A DNA stretch of 64,000 nt from CAYMTR01 sp964393405 (GTDB lineage Bacteria; Bacteroidota; Bacteroidia; Bacteroidales; Prolixibacteraceae): NCBI GenBank assembly GCA_964393405.1, contig CAYMTR010000015.1, positions 1 through 64,000 on the forward strand, written 5' to 3'. Below the pieces are notes generated by a model. It was not told the origin of the DNA, did not search any database, and saw only the letters and a program-made list of their open reading frames with translations. The translations under genes and the position numbers were made by a program. Positions 35,924 to 44,877 of the stretch are shown in pieces (positions within the stretch are counted from its first letter, which is position 1; each line of letters begins with the position of its first letter).

Positions 35924-36845
35924 CGTCGTTGAATAATGGTGTGCTTAAATATCGTTCACCTGTATCACAGACAACTGTGACTATAGTCTTCCCTTTGTTT
36001 TCAGGACGTTTTGCAATTTCTATTGCTGCATATACATTTGCTCCTGATGAAATTCCCGCAAGAATGCCTTCCTCAGAAGCTAGTCTTCTTGCATATTCAA
36101 AAGCTTTTTCGTTGCTCACCTTAAATATTTCGTCAATAATATCAGTCCTTAGCACTTTTGGTATGAATCCTGCACCAATTCCTTGTATTCTATGCGCTCC
36201 CGGTTTTCCGCCTGAAATAACAGGTGAATCTTCAGGTTCTACTACTACAGAATAAAAACTGCTTTTCTTTGATTTTAAAAATTCTGTCACTCCGGTTATT
36301 GTACCGCCAGTGCCAGCTCCGGCAACAAATATATCAACTTCTCCTTGGGTATCATCCCAAATCTCTACTGCTGTTGTTTTTCTGTGGAATTCAGCATTTG
36401 CCTCATTCTCAAATTGCATTGGTATATATGAGTTTTTACTCTGGGCTGCAAGTTCATTTGCCTTTTCAATAGCACCTCTCATTCCTGCAGCTGCAGAAGT
36501 CAGAATTAGATCTGCTCCGTATGCCTTTAAAATTACTCTTCTTTCTACCGATACGCTTTCCGGCATCACAATTTTAAGCTTGTAGCCCTTCACTGCGCAT
36601 ATCATCGCCAATCCTATTCCTGTGTTTCCACTAGTGGGCTCTATAATGACTGTATCGCTGTTTATAAGCCCTTTTTTCTCAGCCGCATCAATCATGGCAA
36701 TAGCAAGTCTGTCTTTTACAGAACCGCCGGGATTCATTGATTCAAGCTTTACATATATTTCACTTCCTGTATTCTCAGAAATATTTCTCAATTTGACAAT
36801 AGGAGTCTTTCCAATCAATTGGGTGATATCATTAACTTTACTCAT
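35910..36845 (-). CDS. cysK: Cysteine synthase A (O-acetylserine sulfhydrylase)
   Basis: CysK makes L-cysteine from O-acetylserine and sulfide with PLP. The 311-residue protein shows the PLP lysine in ESMNPGGSVKDRLA, the phosphate/substrate loops PTSGNTGIGLAM and AGAGTGGTITGV, and the C-terminal GISSGAN. All expected residues are intact and the length is normal. It lies at the head of a minus-strand operon cysK-cysE-RNA methyltransferase, with overlaps or gaps of 14 and 3 bp. The 223 bp upstream are AT-rich with a short CAACAG-like repeat and no exact -7 box. Confidence 0.96.
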   Translation of the reverse strand: MSKVNDITQLIGKTPIVKLRNISENTGSEIYVKLESMNPGGSVKDRLAIAMIDAAEKKGLINSDTVIIEPTSGNTGIGLAMICAVKGYKLKIVMPESVSVERRVILKAYGADLILTSAAAGMRGAIEKANELAAQSKNSYIPMQFENEANAEFHRKTTAVEIWDDTQGEVDIFVAGAGTGGTITGVTEFLKSKKSSFYSVVVEPEDSPVISGGKPGAHRIQGIGAGFIPKVLRTDIIDEIFKVSNEKAFEYARRLASEEGILAGISSGANVYAAIEIAKRPENKGKTIVTVVCDTGERYLSTPLFNDDVNL

Positions 36846-37068
36846 AAAATTCGTTTTTTAATAAATTGTTTAATAGAAAATACTAAAATCTCATTTGGTA
36901 AGAATCAACAGATACAACAGCAACAACTGTAGTGATAGGTCAAACGAATTATACGACTCAAATACAACATTCTGCTTTTTTTTGTAATAATTGTAAAAAG
37001 AAATGTAATTAACAAGTATTTAAACATGAATATTTAAAAATAGTTCAATTATTTATAATTTGAAGAGA

Positions 37069-37611
37069 TTATTTAAAAAAGCCGTCCACCAGCTTAATTG
37101 CATTCTCAATTCGAGCTTCGTTAAGTCCTCTAACTATTAAATAATTAAGTCCGTTCTCTTCGTACAATCTTTTGTACTTATCATGTAGCAAAAATCGTGT
37201 CTCACCTCCGTTTTCCCTTATTGGATCGTACACCCAGGGCATATCTACATCGCATAAAAGAAACAAATCTATTGTGCATTTTTTAATATGATCTTCAATC
37301 CATTGCGGACATTCACCATATACGGTCAGTAGCCATACTTTTGTATTTATAAGCCACTCATCGATAAAAACATACGAAGTACCACTTGCAATTAAATTTT
37401 CTGATTCAATCTGCAATCTGGCTATCTCGATGACATCTTCGTAAGTGTAGTGTCTGTCAAGGTCTTCAATATACCCACGTGCTATTTCAGGAACCCATGC
37501 CGAATTGTAATGCTTAGCAAGTGCTTCTGCAAGTGTTGTTTTTCCTGTCGATTCTGCACCGGCAAGAACAATCTTTTTGGGCTTCTCAGACCTTGCTTTT
37601 CCTATAATCAT
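37069..37611 (-). CDS. NadR-type ATPase/kinase (probable nicotinamide riboside kinase)
   Basis: From ATG 37611 the protein has 180 residues. It has a P-loop (GAESTGKTTLAEALAKHY) and a DEWLINTKVW segment typical of the ribosylnicotinamide kinase domain of NadR. The HTH and NMN adenylyltransferase parts of enterobacterial NadR are absent. The product would phosphorylate nicotinamide riboside to NMN. It overlaps the 3' end of pnuC by 26 bp, and the pair looks like an uptake-and-trap module. A longer in-frame ORF to 37704 is mostly pnuC sequence in another frame and is rejected. Confidence 0.87.
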   Translation of the reverse strand: MIIGKARSEKPKKIVLAGAESTGKTTLAEALAKHYNSAWVPEIARGYIEDLDRHYTYEDVIEIARLQIESENLIASGTSYVFIDEWLINTKVWLLTVYGECPQWIEDHIKKCTIDLFLLCDVDMPWVYDPIRENGGETRFLLHDKYKRLYEENGLNYLIVRGLNEARIENAIKLVDGFFK

Positions 37612-38185
37612 TTTTCCATTCAAAATAGCCCCAGATGGCCGATGCACAATAAAAAACAAACAATATGGCAGTTGGATACATATTCTGGTATATATACAAT
37701 CCAATTGAAAAGGAGTTTGCTACTATCCAAATAAGCCAGGTTTCTATTTTTTTGTTAGCAAGCAACCATGTTGCTGTTATGCTTAATGCTGCAATAAATG
37801 AATCTGCAACAGGTATAGGTGAATCAGTGAATTTACTTAGAATCAGATTTATCGTCCCCCAAATTAGCAGGGTAAGCCCTGAATAGATAAGTATATTTCT
37901 TTTCCCCAGATAACTTACTTGCAGTTGTTTTTCCTCTGAATCGACCTTAGTGCCTTTAGCCCATAATATCCAAGCATATACACTAATAAATACATAATAA
38001 AACTGCAATACCATCTGTGCATATATTGCCGAACTAAAAAAGACATATATATATAGCAACGAGGTTAACAGACCAAAAATCCAGGTTACAATGCTTTGTT
38101 TTATTGAAAGAATTACATAAGCTATTCCGAAAATAGTTCCTAGTACTTCAATCCAATTGGAAGCTATCCATGAGAAAAAACTCAT
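37586..38185 (-). CDS. pnuC: PnuC-family nicotinamide riboside transporter
   Basis: The 199-residue membrane protein has about seven hydrophobic helices and the PnuC-type QFYYVFISVYAWILWAKG and IWIVANSFSIGLYIYQ segments. PnuC proteins move nicotinamide riboside by facilitated diffusion, while related forms carry thiamine or riboflavin. Overlap with a NadR-type kinase gene supports the nicotinamide-riboside assignment. Its start codon abuts the stop of the upstream S41 protease gene, so the three may share one transcript. Confidence 0.9.
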   Translation of the reverse strand: MSFFSWIASNWIEVLGTIFGIAYVILSIKQSIVTWIFGLLTSLLYIYVFFSSAIYAQMVLQFYYVFISVYAWILWAKGTKVDSEEKQLQVSYLGKRNILIYSGLTLLIWGTINLILSKFTDSPIPVADSFIAALSITATWLLANKKIETWLIWIVANSFSIGLYIYQNMYPTAILFVFYCASAIWGYFEWKNDYRKSKV

Positions 38186-39772
38186 TTATTTTCCCGATAA
38201 GATGGAATTATACTCATTTGAGTTATTGAGGACAGACATAGCCTTTTTAATCTCTTTGTCTTCCTTGTTTATAATTTCGTAGAATTCGCTTGAGTTCCAT
38301 AAATCCCTTGCTAATATTGCCTTCAAATGATTCTTAGCATGGTTCTTAAGAAATTTAATTGCCTCTTCGTCCCTCTCAATTTCTTTCTTTACTCCTTCTG
38401 CCCATAAATCTTCCAGAAATTGGTCAGGCACCTCATATAATTTTTTAAACGAAGCAAAGTCGGGATATTTTTTAATCAGGTCTTTGCGGTTTTTATCAAC
38501 AAAGTTGACAACGTACTGACCCACAATGTTCTTCCTGATAAGCTGATTATAGTATTTGTAATAAGACGACGTGTCGACTGGCAGAAATATATCCGGCACA
38601 ATGCCTCCTCCTGCATATACTTTTCTCTTATTTATCANNNNNNNNNNGTCGTTAACCCTGATACTGTCCTTATTAAACAATTCTCCACTTAATGAGCGTT
38701 CCAACAGATCTTTATTATATTCACTTACTCCATCGTCGTAAGGGCGCTGAATGCAACGACCACTAGGAGTATAATAATGCGCAGTTGTCAGCCTGATCAT
38801 TGAACCATCGCCCATATAATATGGCTGCTGAACAAGTCCTTTGCCAAACGACCTTCTACCTATAATAACTCCCCGATCCCAGTCCTGTACTGCTCCGGAA
38901 ACAATTTCACTGGCAGAAGCTGAGCCTCCGTCGATGAGTACAACTAATCTTCCTTTTTCAAATAGTCCGCCCGAAAATGAAGTGTAATCTTTCTTCGGAC
39001 TTTTCAATCCTTCTGTATATACTATCATTTTCCCATTCTCGAGAAAATGGTCGGCGATTTCGTATGCTGATTTTAGAAAACCTCCTCCATTGCCTCGAAG
39101 GTCAAGAATTAAGTTCTCAAGTTTTGATTCAGTCTTGAGTCTTTGAACTGCAGACTCAAACTCTTCAGTTGTGGTTGCTGAGAAACGGTTAAGCTTGATA
39201 TATCCGGTTTTACTGTCAAGCATATATGAAGCATCAAGACTGTAAATTGGTATTTTATCTCTGACGATTACAAATTCGAGAAGTTCGTTCTCCCCTTCCC
39301 TCATTATTTTCAGCTTAACAATTGTTCCCTTTATGCCTCGCAAACGATCATAAACTCCCTGTGTTGTAATGCTTTTTCCTGCAATTAATTCATCGTCGAC
39401 ATAAAGGATCCTATCTCCGGGAGAAAGTCCGACTTTTTCTGATGGCCCTCCGGGAATAGTTTGAAGCACCATTAACGTGTCTCTCAGGATATTAAAAGAT
39501 ATGCCTATACCGTCAAAACTTCCTTGCAGTGGTTCGTTGGCTTCTTCAACCTCTTCTTTTGAAATGTAAACAGAATGGGGGTCAAGCTTATTGAGCAAAG
39601 CAACTATAGCCTCTTCTGTCAGTTTTTCAAGATTGGTTGAGTCAACGTAATAACTTTCTACCAACCTGAGCAGCCGCCCGAACTTTTCAGTCTGGCTGCG
39701 CTGTTCCTGAGCGAAAACAGATGTTAAAGGAACTAATAGAAGAACAAGAAATATTTTTATTGCAATTTTCAT
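38186..39772 (-). CDS. S41-family C-terminal processing protease; contains a 10-N gap
   Basis: The ~528-residue exported serine protease starts with a signal peptide (MKIAIKIFLVLLLVPLTSVFA). A PDZ domain follows at about 85-165 (LSPGDRILYVDDELI), then the Ser/Lys catalytic domain with NLILDLRGNGGGFL, Ser in GGSASASEIVSGAVQD and Lys in GRRSFGKGLVQ. Ten Ns at 38638-38647 fall after the catalytic domain. Because both sides read in one frame, the true gap is likely one codon-compatible short stretch. It trims or degrades periplasmic proteins. A good promoter overlaps the end of guaA, which lies upstream. Confidence 0.92.
   Translation of the reverse strand: MKIAIKIFLVLLLVPLTSVFAQEQRSQTEKFGRLLRLVESYYVDSTNLEKLTEEAIVALLNKLDPHSVYISKEEVEEANEPLQGSFDGIGISFNILRDTLMVLQTIPGGPSEKVGLSPGDRILYVDDELIAGKSITTQGVYDRLRGIKGTIVKLKIMREGENELLEFVIVRDKIPIYSLDASYMLDSKTGYIKLNRFSATTTEEFESAVQRLKTESKLENLILDLRGNGGGFLKSAYEIADHFLENGKMIVYTEGLKSPKKDYTSFSGGLFEKGRLVVLIDGGSASASEIVSGAVQDWDRGVIIGRRSFGKGLVQQPYYMGDGSMIRLTTAHYYTPSGRCIQRPYDDGVSEYNKDLLERSLSGELFNKDSIRVNDXXXXINKRKVYAGGGIVPDIFLPVDTSSYYKYYNQLIRKNIVGQYVVNFVDKNRKDLIKKYPDFASFKKLYEVPDQFLEDLWAEGVKKEIERDEEAIKFLKNHAKNHLKAILARDLWNSSEFYEIINKEDKEIKKAMSVLNNSNEYNSILSGK
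38638..38647. other. Assembly gap of 10 Ns
   Basis: The short N run lies inside the S41 protease gene. The coding frame is consistent on both sides with the length shown, so it hides only a few residues. Confidence 0.98.
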
Positions 39773-39794
39773 TTCAACGATATTTTAATAAATA

Positions 39795-39822
39795 CAAAGA
39801 TAGAACAATTATTCCCATTCAA
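39795..39822 (-). promoter_or_regulatory. Bacteroidota-type promoter for the S41 protease gene
   Basis: On the minus strand, TTG (39822-39820), 17 bp, then TATCTTTG (39802-39795), an exact TAnnTTTG match. It overlaps the last codons of guaA, so the protease gene can be expressed independently. Confidence 0.55.
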
Positions 39823-41338
39823 TAGTTGCGGGTGGTTTTGAACTAATATCATATACGACCCTGTTGATTCCCCGCACTTTATTGATAATGTCGTTCGATA
39901 CTTTTGCCAGAAATTCATAAGGAAGGTGCACCCAATCGGCTGTCATTCCATCAGTTGATGCTACTGCACGCAGTGCAACTACGTTTTCATAAGTCCTTTC
40001 ATCTCCCATAACCCCAACCGACTGAACAGGAAGTAGCATTACGCCTGCTTGCCATACTTTATCATATAAGTCCCAATCGAGAAGTGCGTTAACAAAAATA
40101 GCATCTGCTTCCTGCAATATCCTGACCTTCTCAGGTGTGATATCGCTGAGTATCCTGATTCCTAATCCCGGTCCCGGGAAAGGATGACGACCTATCAATT
40201 TAGGGCTTATTCCCAGCTCCTTGCCTACTCTTCTAACTTCATCCTTAAAGAGCGATTTAAGTGGTTCTACAACCTTTAAATTCATCTTTTCAGGCAATCC
40301 GCCAACGTTATGGTGTGATTTTATAGTAGCTGATGGTCCATTGACAGAAACCGACTCAATTACGTCGGGATAAATTGTTCCCTGCGCAAGCCATTTCACA
40401 TCTTTCAATTTATGGGCTTCAACATCGAATACTTCAATGAAGTCACGCCCTATGATTTTTCTCTTTGTTTCAGGATCAGTTACTCCCTTAAGATCGTTCC
40501 AGAACTTTTCTTTGGCATCTACTCCGATAACGTTCAATCCCATTCCCTTATATTGGTCGAGGACACTTTGGAACTCATTTTTCCTCAGCAGACCGTTATC
40601 AACAAAAATACAAGTCAGGTTTTTACCTATCGCATGATTAAGTAGTACACCAGCAACAGTTGAATCTACTCCACCCGAGAGCCCAAGAACAACCTTATCG
40701 TTGCCGAGTTTGTCCTGAAGTTCTTTAATTGTTGATTCTATAAAAGAAGAAGGTGTCCACGACTGTGTACATTCACAAATATTTACCACAAAATTATAAA
40801 GCAGCTGTGTTCCTTCTGTCGTATGGTATACTTCAGGGTGAAACTGAATCCCGTATGTTTTTTCGCTTTCTATTTTATACGCAGCATATTTAACGTCTTC
40901 TGTACTAGCGATGATCTTGTAACTTTCAGGAATCTTTTCAATAGTATCTCCGTGCGACATCCATACCTGTGTATCAGTCGAAATGCCTGAGAACAGTTCG
41001 TTTTCCTGATCCACATATCTAAGGTTTGCCCTGCCATATTCCCTTGAATTTGAAGGTGCTACTTCTCCACCGAAGAAATGTGAAAGATACTGGGCTCCGT
41101 AACAAACTCCCAAAACAGGAAGATGCCCTTTTATTCCTTCGAGGTTAATCCTTGGACCTTTCTCATCCCTTACAGAATAAGGACTTCCGGAAAGAATCAC
41201 CCCCTTGACGCTTTCATCAAGCGAGGGATAATGGTTGTATGGATGGATTTCACAGTATACATTCAGCTCACGAACCCTTCTACCAATAAGTTGGGTGTAT
41301 TGTGAACCAAAATCGAGAATCACTATTTTTTCCTGCAT
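39809..41338 (-). CDS. guaA: GMP synthase (glutamine-hydrolysing)
   Basis: GuaA converts XMP to GMP using glutamine and ATP. From ATG 41338 the protein has 509 residues. The N-terminal class I amidotransferase domain shows the nucleophile Cys in VLGVCYGAQYLSHFFGG and the His/Glu pair in GIQFHPEVYHT. The ATP-pyrophosphatase domain has the P-loop VVLGLSGGVDSTV, and the dimerisation domain ends YDISSKPPATIEWE. A start eight codons upstream is possible, but the predicted -7 box at 41360-41367 overlaps it. Confidence 0.98.
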   Translation of the reverse strand: MQEKIVILDFGSQYTQLIGRRVRELNVYCEIHPYNHYPSLDESVKGVILSGSPYSVRDEKGPRINLEGIKGHLPVLGVCYGAQYLSHFFGGEVAPSNSREYGRANLRYVDQENELFSGISTDTQVWMSHGDTIEKIPESYKIIASTEDVKYAAYKIESEKTYGIQFHPEVYHTTEGTQLLYNFVVNICECTQSWTPSSFIESTIKELQDKLGNDKVVLGLSGGVDSTVAGVLLNHAIGKNLTCIFVDNGLLRKNEFQSVLDQYKGMGLNVIGVDAKEKFWNDLKGVTDPETKRKIIGRDFIEVFDVEAHKLKDVKWLAQGTIYPDVIESVSVNGPSATIKSHHNVGGLPEKMNLKVVEPLKSLFKDEVRRVGKELGISPKLIGRHPFPGPGLGIRILSDITPEKVRILQEADAIFVNALLDWDLYDKVWQAGVMLLPVQSVGVMGDERTYENVVALRAVASTDGMTADWVHLPYEFLAKVSNDIINKVRGINRVVYDISSKPPATIEWE

Positions 41339-41359
41339 TTTCAAATATTTAATATTGGG

Positions 41360-41367
41360 CAAATATA
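41360..41367 (-). promoter_or_regulatory. -7 promoter element for guaA
   Basis: On the minus strand TATATTTG is an exact TAnnTTTG match. A TTTG lies 23 bp further upstream. It gives a leader of about 16 nt before ATG 41338 and supports that start. Confidence 0.45.
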
Positions 41368-41390
41368 ACCCGATTGTGTAAAATCTAAAA

Positions 41391-41426
41391 CAAAAAAAAA
41401 GGATGAATATTGATTTGATCCATCCT
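41391..41426 (-). terminator. Intrinsic terminator of the sugar-binding-protein gene
   Basis: On the minus strand AGGATG pairs with CATCCT across a 15-nt loop and is followed by nine Ts. It sits 23 bp after the stop of the binding-protein gene. The stem is short, so strength is moderate. Confidence 0.5.
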
Positions 41427-41448
41427 CTTAACTTTTATATTGCATTAA

Positions 41449-42471
41449 TCAGTTTGAACCGTAAACCTGCTCCTCCGTAAAGAACCCGTCAGCAATAACT
41501 GTCTGCCGGATATTATCCTTTGTTACAGCCACCGGCTGGAGAAATAATGTCGGAACATCCTTCCTTCCATTATTGATTTTTGTATCAATGTGTTTTAGTT
41601 TTTCTCCCCTCGCCAGTTTAATTGCCAGATCGACAGAAGCTTCTGCAATCTTCTTAATCGATTTATATATTGTTAGCGACATCTTTCCTGCAACTATAGC
41701 CTTAATCGCGCCAATTTCGGCATCCTGTCCTGTAACAATAACATTACCCTCATAATTAAGATCTTCCATTGCTTTTATAGCACCAATTGCAAGTCCGTCA
41801 TAACTAGTTATAATAGCGTCAACCTTTTGTCCGGTGAAAGAAAGAATATTCTTAGCAATATAGCGTGCATTATTCTCCGACCAGTCGTCGACAAAAGTTT
41901 TGTAAACTATCTTGATCTTCTCGCTATCGATATAAGGTTTTAACGTTTTTTCCTGAGCATCTTTAATAAATATGGCATTAACATCGCCCGGATCGCCCCA
42001 AAGCATGACATAGTTTCCGGAAGGTTTACGACTCAGTGCATAATCAAGCATCAGATTTCCAATTTGAGCACCCTCAAATGTCACCAGATAATCAAGTTCT
42101 GAGTTTTTGATAAGCCTGTCGTAGCCAATAACCGGCACCCCTTTATCATGAGCTTTCCTTACTATGGCTGCGGCTGTATTGGCGTTATGCGCAACAACAA
42201 TCAACACATCCACACCAAGATCAAGCAATTCTTCCGCCTGTTTCAGCTGAAGGTTCTCATCATTCTTTGCCGAACGGGAAAGGATTTCACAACCTCTCTG
42301 GGCTGCAATGCTTTCAACATACCCCTGATCAATTACCCACCTTGAACCAACATCTGCAGGCATCAAAAAACCAATTTTTACTTTGCCTGAGCTACCACAT
42401 GAAGACAGCAATATTGAAGCTAACAAGATAAATACAATGTTTTTAAGCGGTAACAATATATTTCGTTTCAT
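41449..42471 (-). CDS. Periplasmic sugar-binding lipoprotein (xylose/ribose-binding-protein family)
   Basis: The 340-residue substrate-binding protein is of the type that feeds sugar ABC importers or chemoreceptors. A lipoprotein signal peptide ends in SILLSSCGSSG, with the Cys as lipid anchor. The mature part has the two-lobed fold of the XylF/RbsB family: GFLMPADVGSRWVIDQGYVES, GVPVIGYDRLI and IITSYDGLAIGAIKAMEDL. No ABC permease or ATPase gene is adjacent; the divergent neighbours are two chemoreceptor genes. A role in sensing is therefore as likely as transport. The ligand is not known. Confidence 0.9.
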   Translation of the reverse strand: MKRNILLPLKNIVFILLASILLSSCGSSGKVKIGFLMPADVGSRWVIDQGYVESIAAQRGCEILSRSAKNDENLQLKQAEELLDLGVDVLIVVAHNANTAAAIVRKAHDKGVPVIGYDRLIKNSELDYLVTFEGAQIGNLMLDYALSRKPSGNYVMLWGDPGDVNAIFIKDAQEKTLKPYIDSEKIKIVYKTFVDDWSENNARYIAKNILSFTGQKVDAIITSYDGLAIGAIKAMEDLNYEGNVIVTGQDAEIGAIKAIVAGKMSLTIYKSIKKIAEASVDLAIKLARGEKLKHIDTKINNGRKDVPTLFLQPVAVTKDNIRQTVIADGFFTEEQVYGSN

Positions 42472-42770
42472 AAGTTAAGAATTAGATTTTGAGAACTAAT
42501 CTGAAAGCATATTTCAATTTATATAATATAATAGAAATAAAATATAAATCTATAGTTAATCAGCTAATAAATCAAGTAAGTTGAAAAATTTTGAATCATG
42601 TTTTTTTAAATTGGATATTTCCTTTATCTATAAGTCTATTATTTATATTTTTTTTATACTTTAGTTAAATCTAATAACCGACCTATTTATTAAATTAAAT
42701 TGTTTTAAATTTAACCGTTCACAATTATTGAAAGATAGTATATTGTGTATAAACTTCTAATTTATCAGTC

Positions 42771-44555
42771 ATGAAAGACAATAAATTCATTCCAAGCAAA
42801 TCATTTGTTATTAAAAATTGGGCTGACTTGAAAATCGGCACAAAAATTGGCTTAGGATTTGGCGTTTTAATTTTTCTCTCTATAGTAATTGGTGCTATCA
42901 TTACTATAAATCTGGGGAGAATCCAGGTCGAAACAAAGTATCTTGCTAACGAATCACTCCCCTCGGTAAATGAATCATTCCGTCTCGATAAGGACTGGAG
43001 AGAAGTAATGTTTTATATGCAAGCCTATGATTACATGAGGGATCCATACTATCTTGACAGGGCTAATCAAAACATTGCAAAATATTCTAATTCTTTAAGC
43101 GCTTTGATTAAGTTGTCGGAAAACTCAAAAAAAGCTACAATTGGCAAAGAAAGGCTTATAGGCCTAAATGCTTCACTTGAAACTTACTCCGGAATCATTG
43201 AAAGCTATAAAACCCTTGAAAGTCAGAACCACAAACTGCTTATCGAGATTGAATCAGGTGTCAAAGAACTTCAAAATTCAGGGTCGGCAGGCTCTGCTGT
43301 AGGGAATAATCTTATCAATGCCGAATACCAAATTATCAAATCTGTTAATAAAAGAAGACCTAACGAACTTGGTATAGCTGAAAACTACCTTGACAGAGCA
43401 GCTAATGCAGGTGCCGCAGGAAACTCATTGACAGGAAAGCTATTGTCAGATTCCCGCCAATTTATCAGGGGATACAAACAAGCCCGTGAAATTGAGTTAA
43501 AAAGGAACGAAATCGAAAACCTTCTTAAAGTCGACATTATGGCCCTTTCTGATGTCGGTCTCGATCAAATTACCGAAATGACTGAAAAGACCAACGGCAT
43601 CATCTCTCAATCACGAGTAACATCTGATATCATATTGATTATCATACTTATTATTGGTATCATTTTAGGTTCCGTCATTTCAAGGTCTATTACTTCTTCA
43701 ATAAAGCAAGGATTACAAATTGCTCAGAACATATCAAACGGGGTATTACACCGTCAGCGTGAAGTTGTCAGGAAAGATGAAATTGGAGAATTGATGACTG
43801 CCCTTAATAGGATGAACAACCAGCTGAAATTCATCGTAGAAGAAATTTCCGGAGGAATACAGAATATTGCCCTTGCCAGTCAGAAAATGAACAAAAATGC
43901 TACTGAATTAAGCGAAGCAGCTACTGACCAGGCAGCTACAACTGAAGAAATATCAAGTTCGATTCAAGAACTACATGCTAATTTCCTTCAAAGCGCTGAT
44001 AATGCCGAAGAAACTGAAAAGATTGCTATTTCTGCTGCCGAAGGCATCAAAGAAGGAAATAAGGCTACTGAGCTCGCAAGTGAATCGCTTAACGAAATTA
44101 TCGAAAAGGTTTCGTTCATTGGCGACCTTGCTTTCCAAACTAACATCTTGGCTCTTAATGCTGCCGTTGAAGCTGCACGAGCCGGAGACCATGGCAGAGG
44201 TTTTGCTGTTGTGGCATCTGAGGTTAAAAAACTTGCCGACAGCAGTAAACAAGCAGCTGAACTTATCGATAAAGTTTCGAGAGATACTGTCATTGCTTCT
44301 GATCAAGCAGGTTTGAAATTACAAAAGATTGTTCCTGAAATTGAAAAGACTGCCCAACTCGTTCAGGGTATCAGATATGCCAGCAATGAACAGGAAGTGG
44401 GTATTAACCAGATAAATAATGCTATTCAGCAGTTAAACAATATTGCTCAGCAAAATGCTTTCAGCTCTGAAAATATGGCCAATAACTCTCAGGATTTATC
44501 ACAACTTGCAGAAAAACTGAAGAAAACAATCGAATTCTTCAAGGTCGGAGCATAA
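42771..44555 (+). CDS. Methyl-accepting chemotaxis protein
   Basis: The 594-residue transmembrane receptor has TM1 near residues 27-50, a helical periplasmic sensor domain (about 50-280) and TM2 near 285-307 (IILIIILIIGIILGSVISRSI). A HAMP domain and a cytoplasmic signalling domain follow. The hairpin tip signature is intact: AFQTNILALNAAVEAARAGDHGRGFAVVASEVKKLA. No CheB/CheR-binding C-terminal pentapeptide is seen. The gene is 299 bp from the divergent sugar-binding protein and is followed by a terminator. Downstream kinase genes (cheA, cheW) are absent from this window. Confidence 0.94.
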   Translation: MKDNKFIPSKSFVIKNWADLKIGTKIGLGFGVLIFLSIVIGAIITINLGRIQVETKYLANESLPSVNESFRLDKDWREVMFYMQAYDYMRDPYYLDRANQNIAKYSNSLSALIKLSENSKKATIGKERLIGLNASLETYSGIIESYKTLESQNHKLLIEIESGVKELQNSGSAGSAVGNNLINAEYQIIKSVNKRRPNELGIAENYLDRAANAGAAGNSLTGKLLSDSRQFIRGYKQAREIELKRNEIENLLKVDIMALSDVGLDQITEMTEKTNGIISQSRVTSDIILIIILIIGIILGSVISRSITSSIKQGLQIAQNISNGVLHRQREVVRKDEIGELMTALNRMNNQLKFIVEEISGGIQNIALASQKMNKNATELSEAATDQAATTEEISSSIQELHANFLQSADNAEETEKIAISAAEGIKEGNKATELASESLNEIIEKVSFIGDLAFQTNILALNAAVEAARAGDHGRGFAVVASEVKKLADSSKQAAELIDKVSRDTVIASDQAGLKLQKIVPEIEKTAQLVQGIRYASNEQEVGINQINNAIQQLNNIAQQNAFSSENMANNSQDLSQLAEKLKKTIEFFKVGA

Positions 44556-44583
44556 AAAACATACTAATCAAAGACAAAACTGT

Positions 44584-44611
44584 AAGGGCGTATTGTATAC
44601 GCCCTTTTTTT
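44584..44611 (+). terminator. Intrinsic terminator after the first chemoreceptor gene
   Basis: A 10-bp perfect stem (AAGGGCGTAT with ATACGCCCTT) and 3-nt loop run into seven Ts, 28 bp after the stop. Confidence 0.85.
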
Positions 44612-44629
44612 ATATTCAATAGGTAATTC

Positions 44630-44724
44630 ATAGCTAGCAGAATCGTACCAAAGTCGTACCACATTCGTCCTTTCTCCCTTTATTAAGGGAGAAAGGACGA
44701 ATGTGGTACGGTTCAGGTAGCTAT
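44630..44724. repeat. Long palindromic element between two chemoreceptor genes (26-bp perfect arms)
   Basis: Arms at 44655-44680 and 44685-44710 are perfectly complementary over 26 bp around the 4-nt loop TATT. They begin with CGTACCACATTCG and end at CTCCCTT. An outer pair, ATAGCTAGCAG (44630-44640) and CAGGTAGCTAT (44714-44724), matches at 9 of 11 positions. The motif TCGTACCA is duplicated on the left side (44643 and 44654). The terminator of the upstream gene ends before it. It may be a miniature mobile or REP-like element, or a structured RNA. The 322-bp gap otherwise holds only the terminator and a promoter. Confidence 0.7.
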
Positions 44725-44844
44725 TTGGGTGGTATATGTTGACATTCAAATTGTCTGGAAAAAGGTTGTTTTGATTACATAAAATTTATTCGAGGATTAT
44801 TTGTTTGTTAATCATTCGCCAACTCAAGTGAAATAATTTGGGAT

Positions 44845-44852
44845 TAGGTTTG
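44845..44852 (+). promoter_or_regulatory. -7 promoter element for the second chemoreceptor gene
   Basis: TAGGTTTG is an exact TAnnTTTG match, 25 bp before ATG 44878. No -33 motif at normal spacing is seen. The palindrome lies about 120 bp upstream of it. Confidence 0.42.
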
Positions 44853-44877
44853 CAGTAAATATTTAATTTAATCATTT

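Noticed and set aside
37612..37704. N-terminal extension of the NadR-type kinase
   Set aside because: The extra residues are the pnuC coding sequence read in another frame; the P-loop protein begins at ATG 37611.
44564..44749. A 61-codon minus-strand open frame through the palindrome
   Set aside because: It runs through a terminator and a palindrome and has no family features; the DNA is better explained as a structural element.
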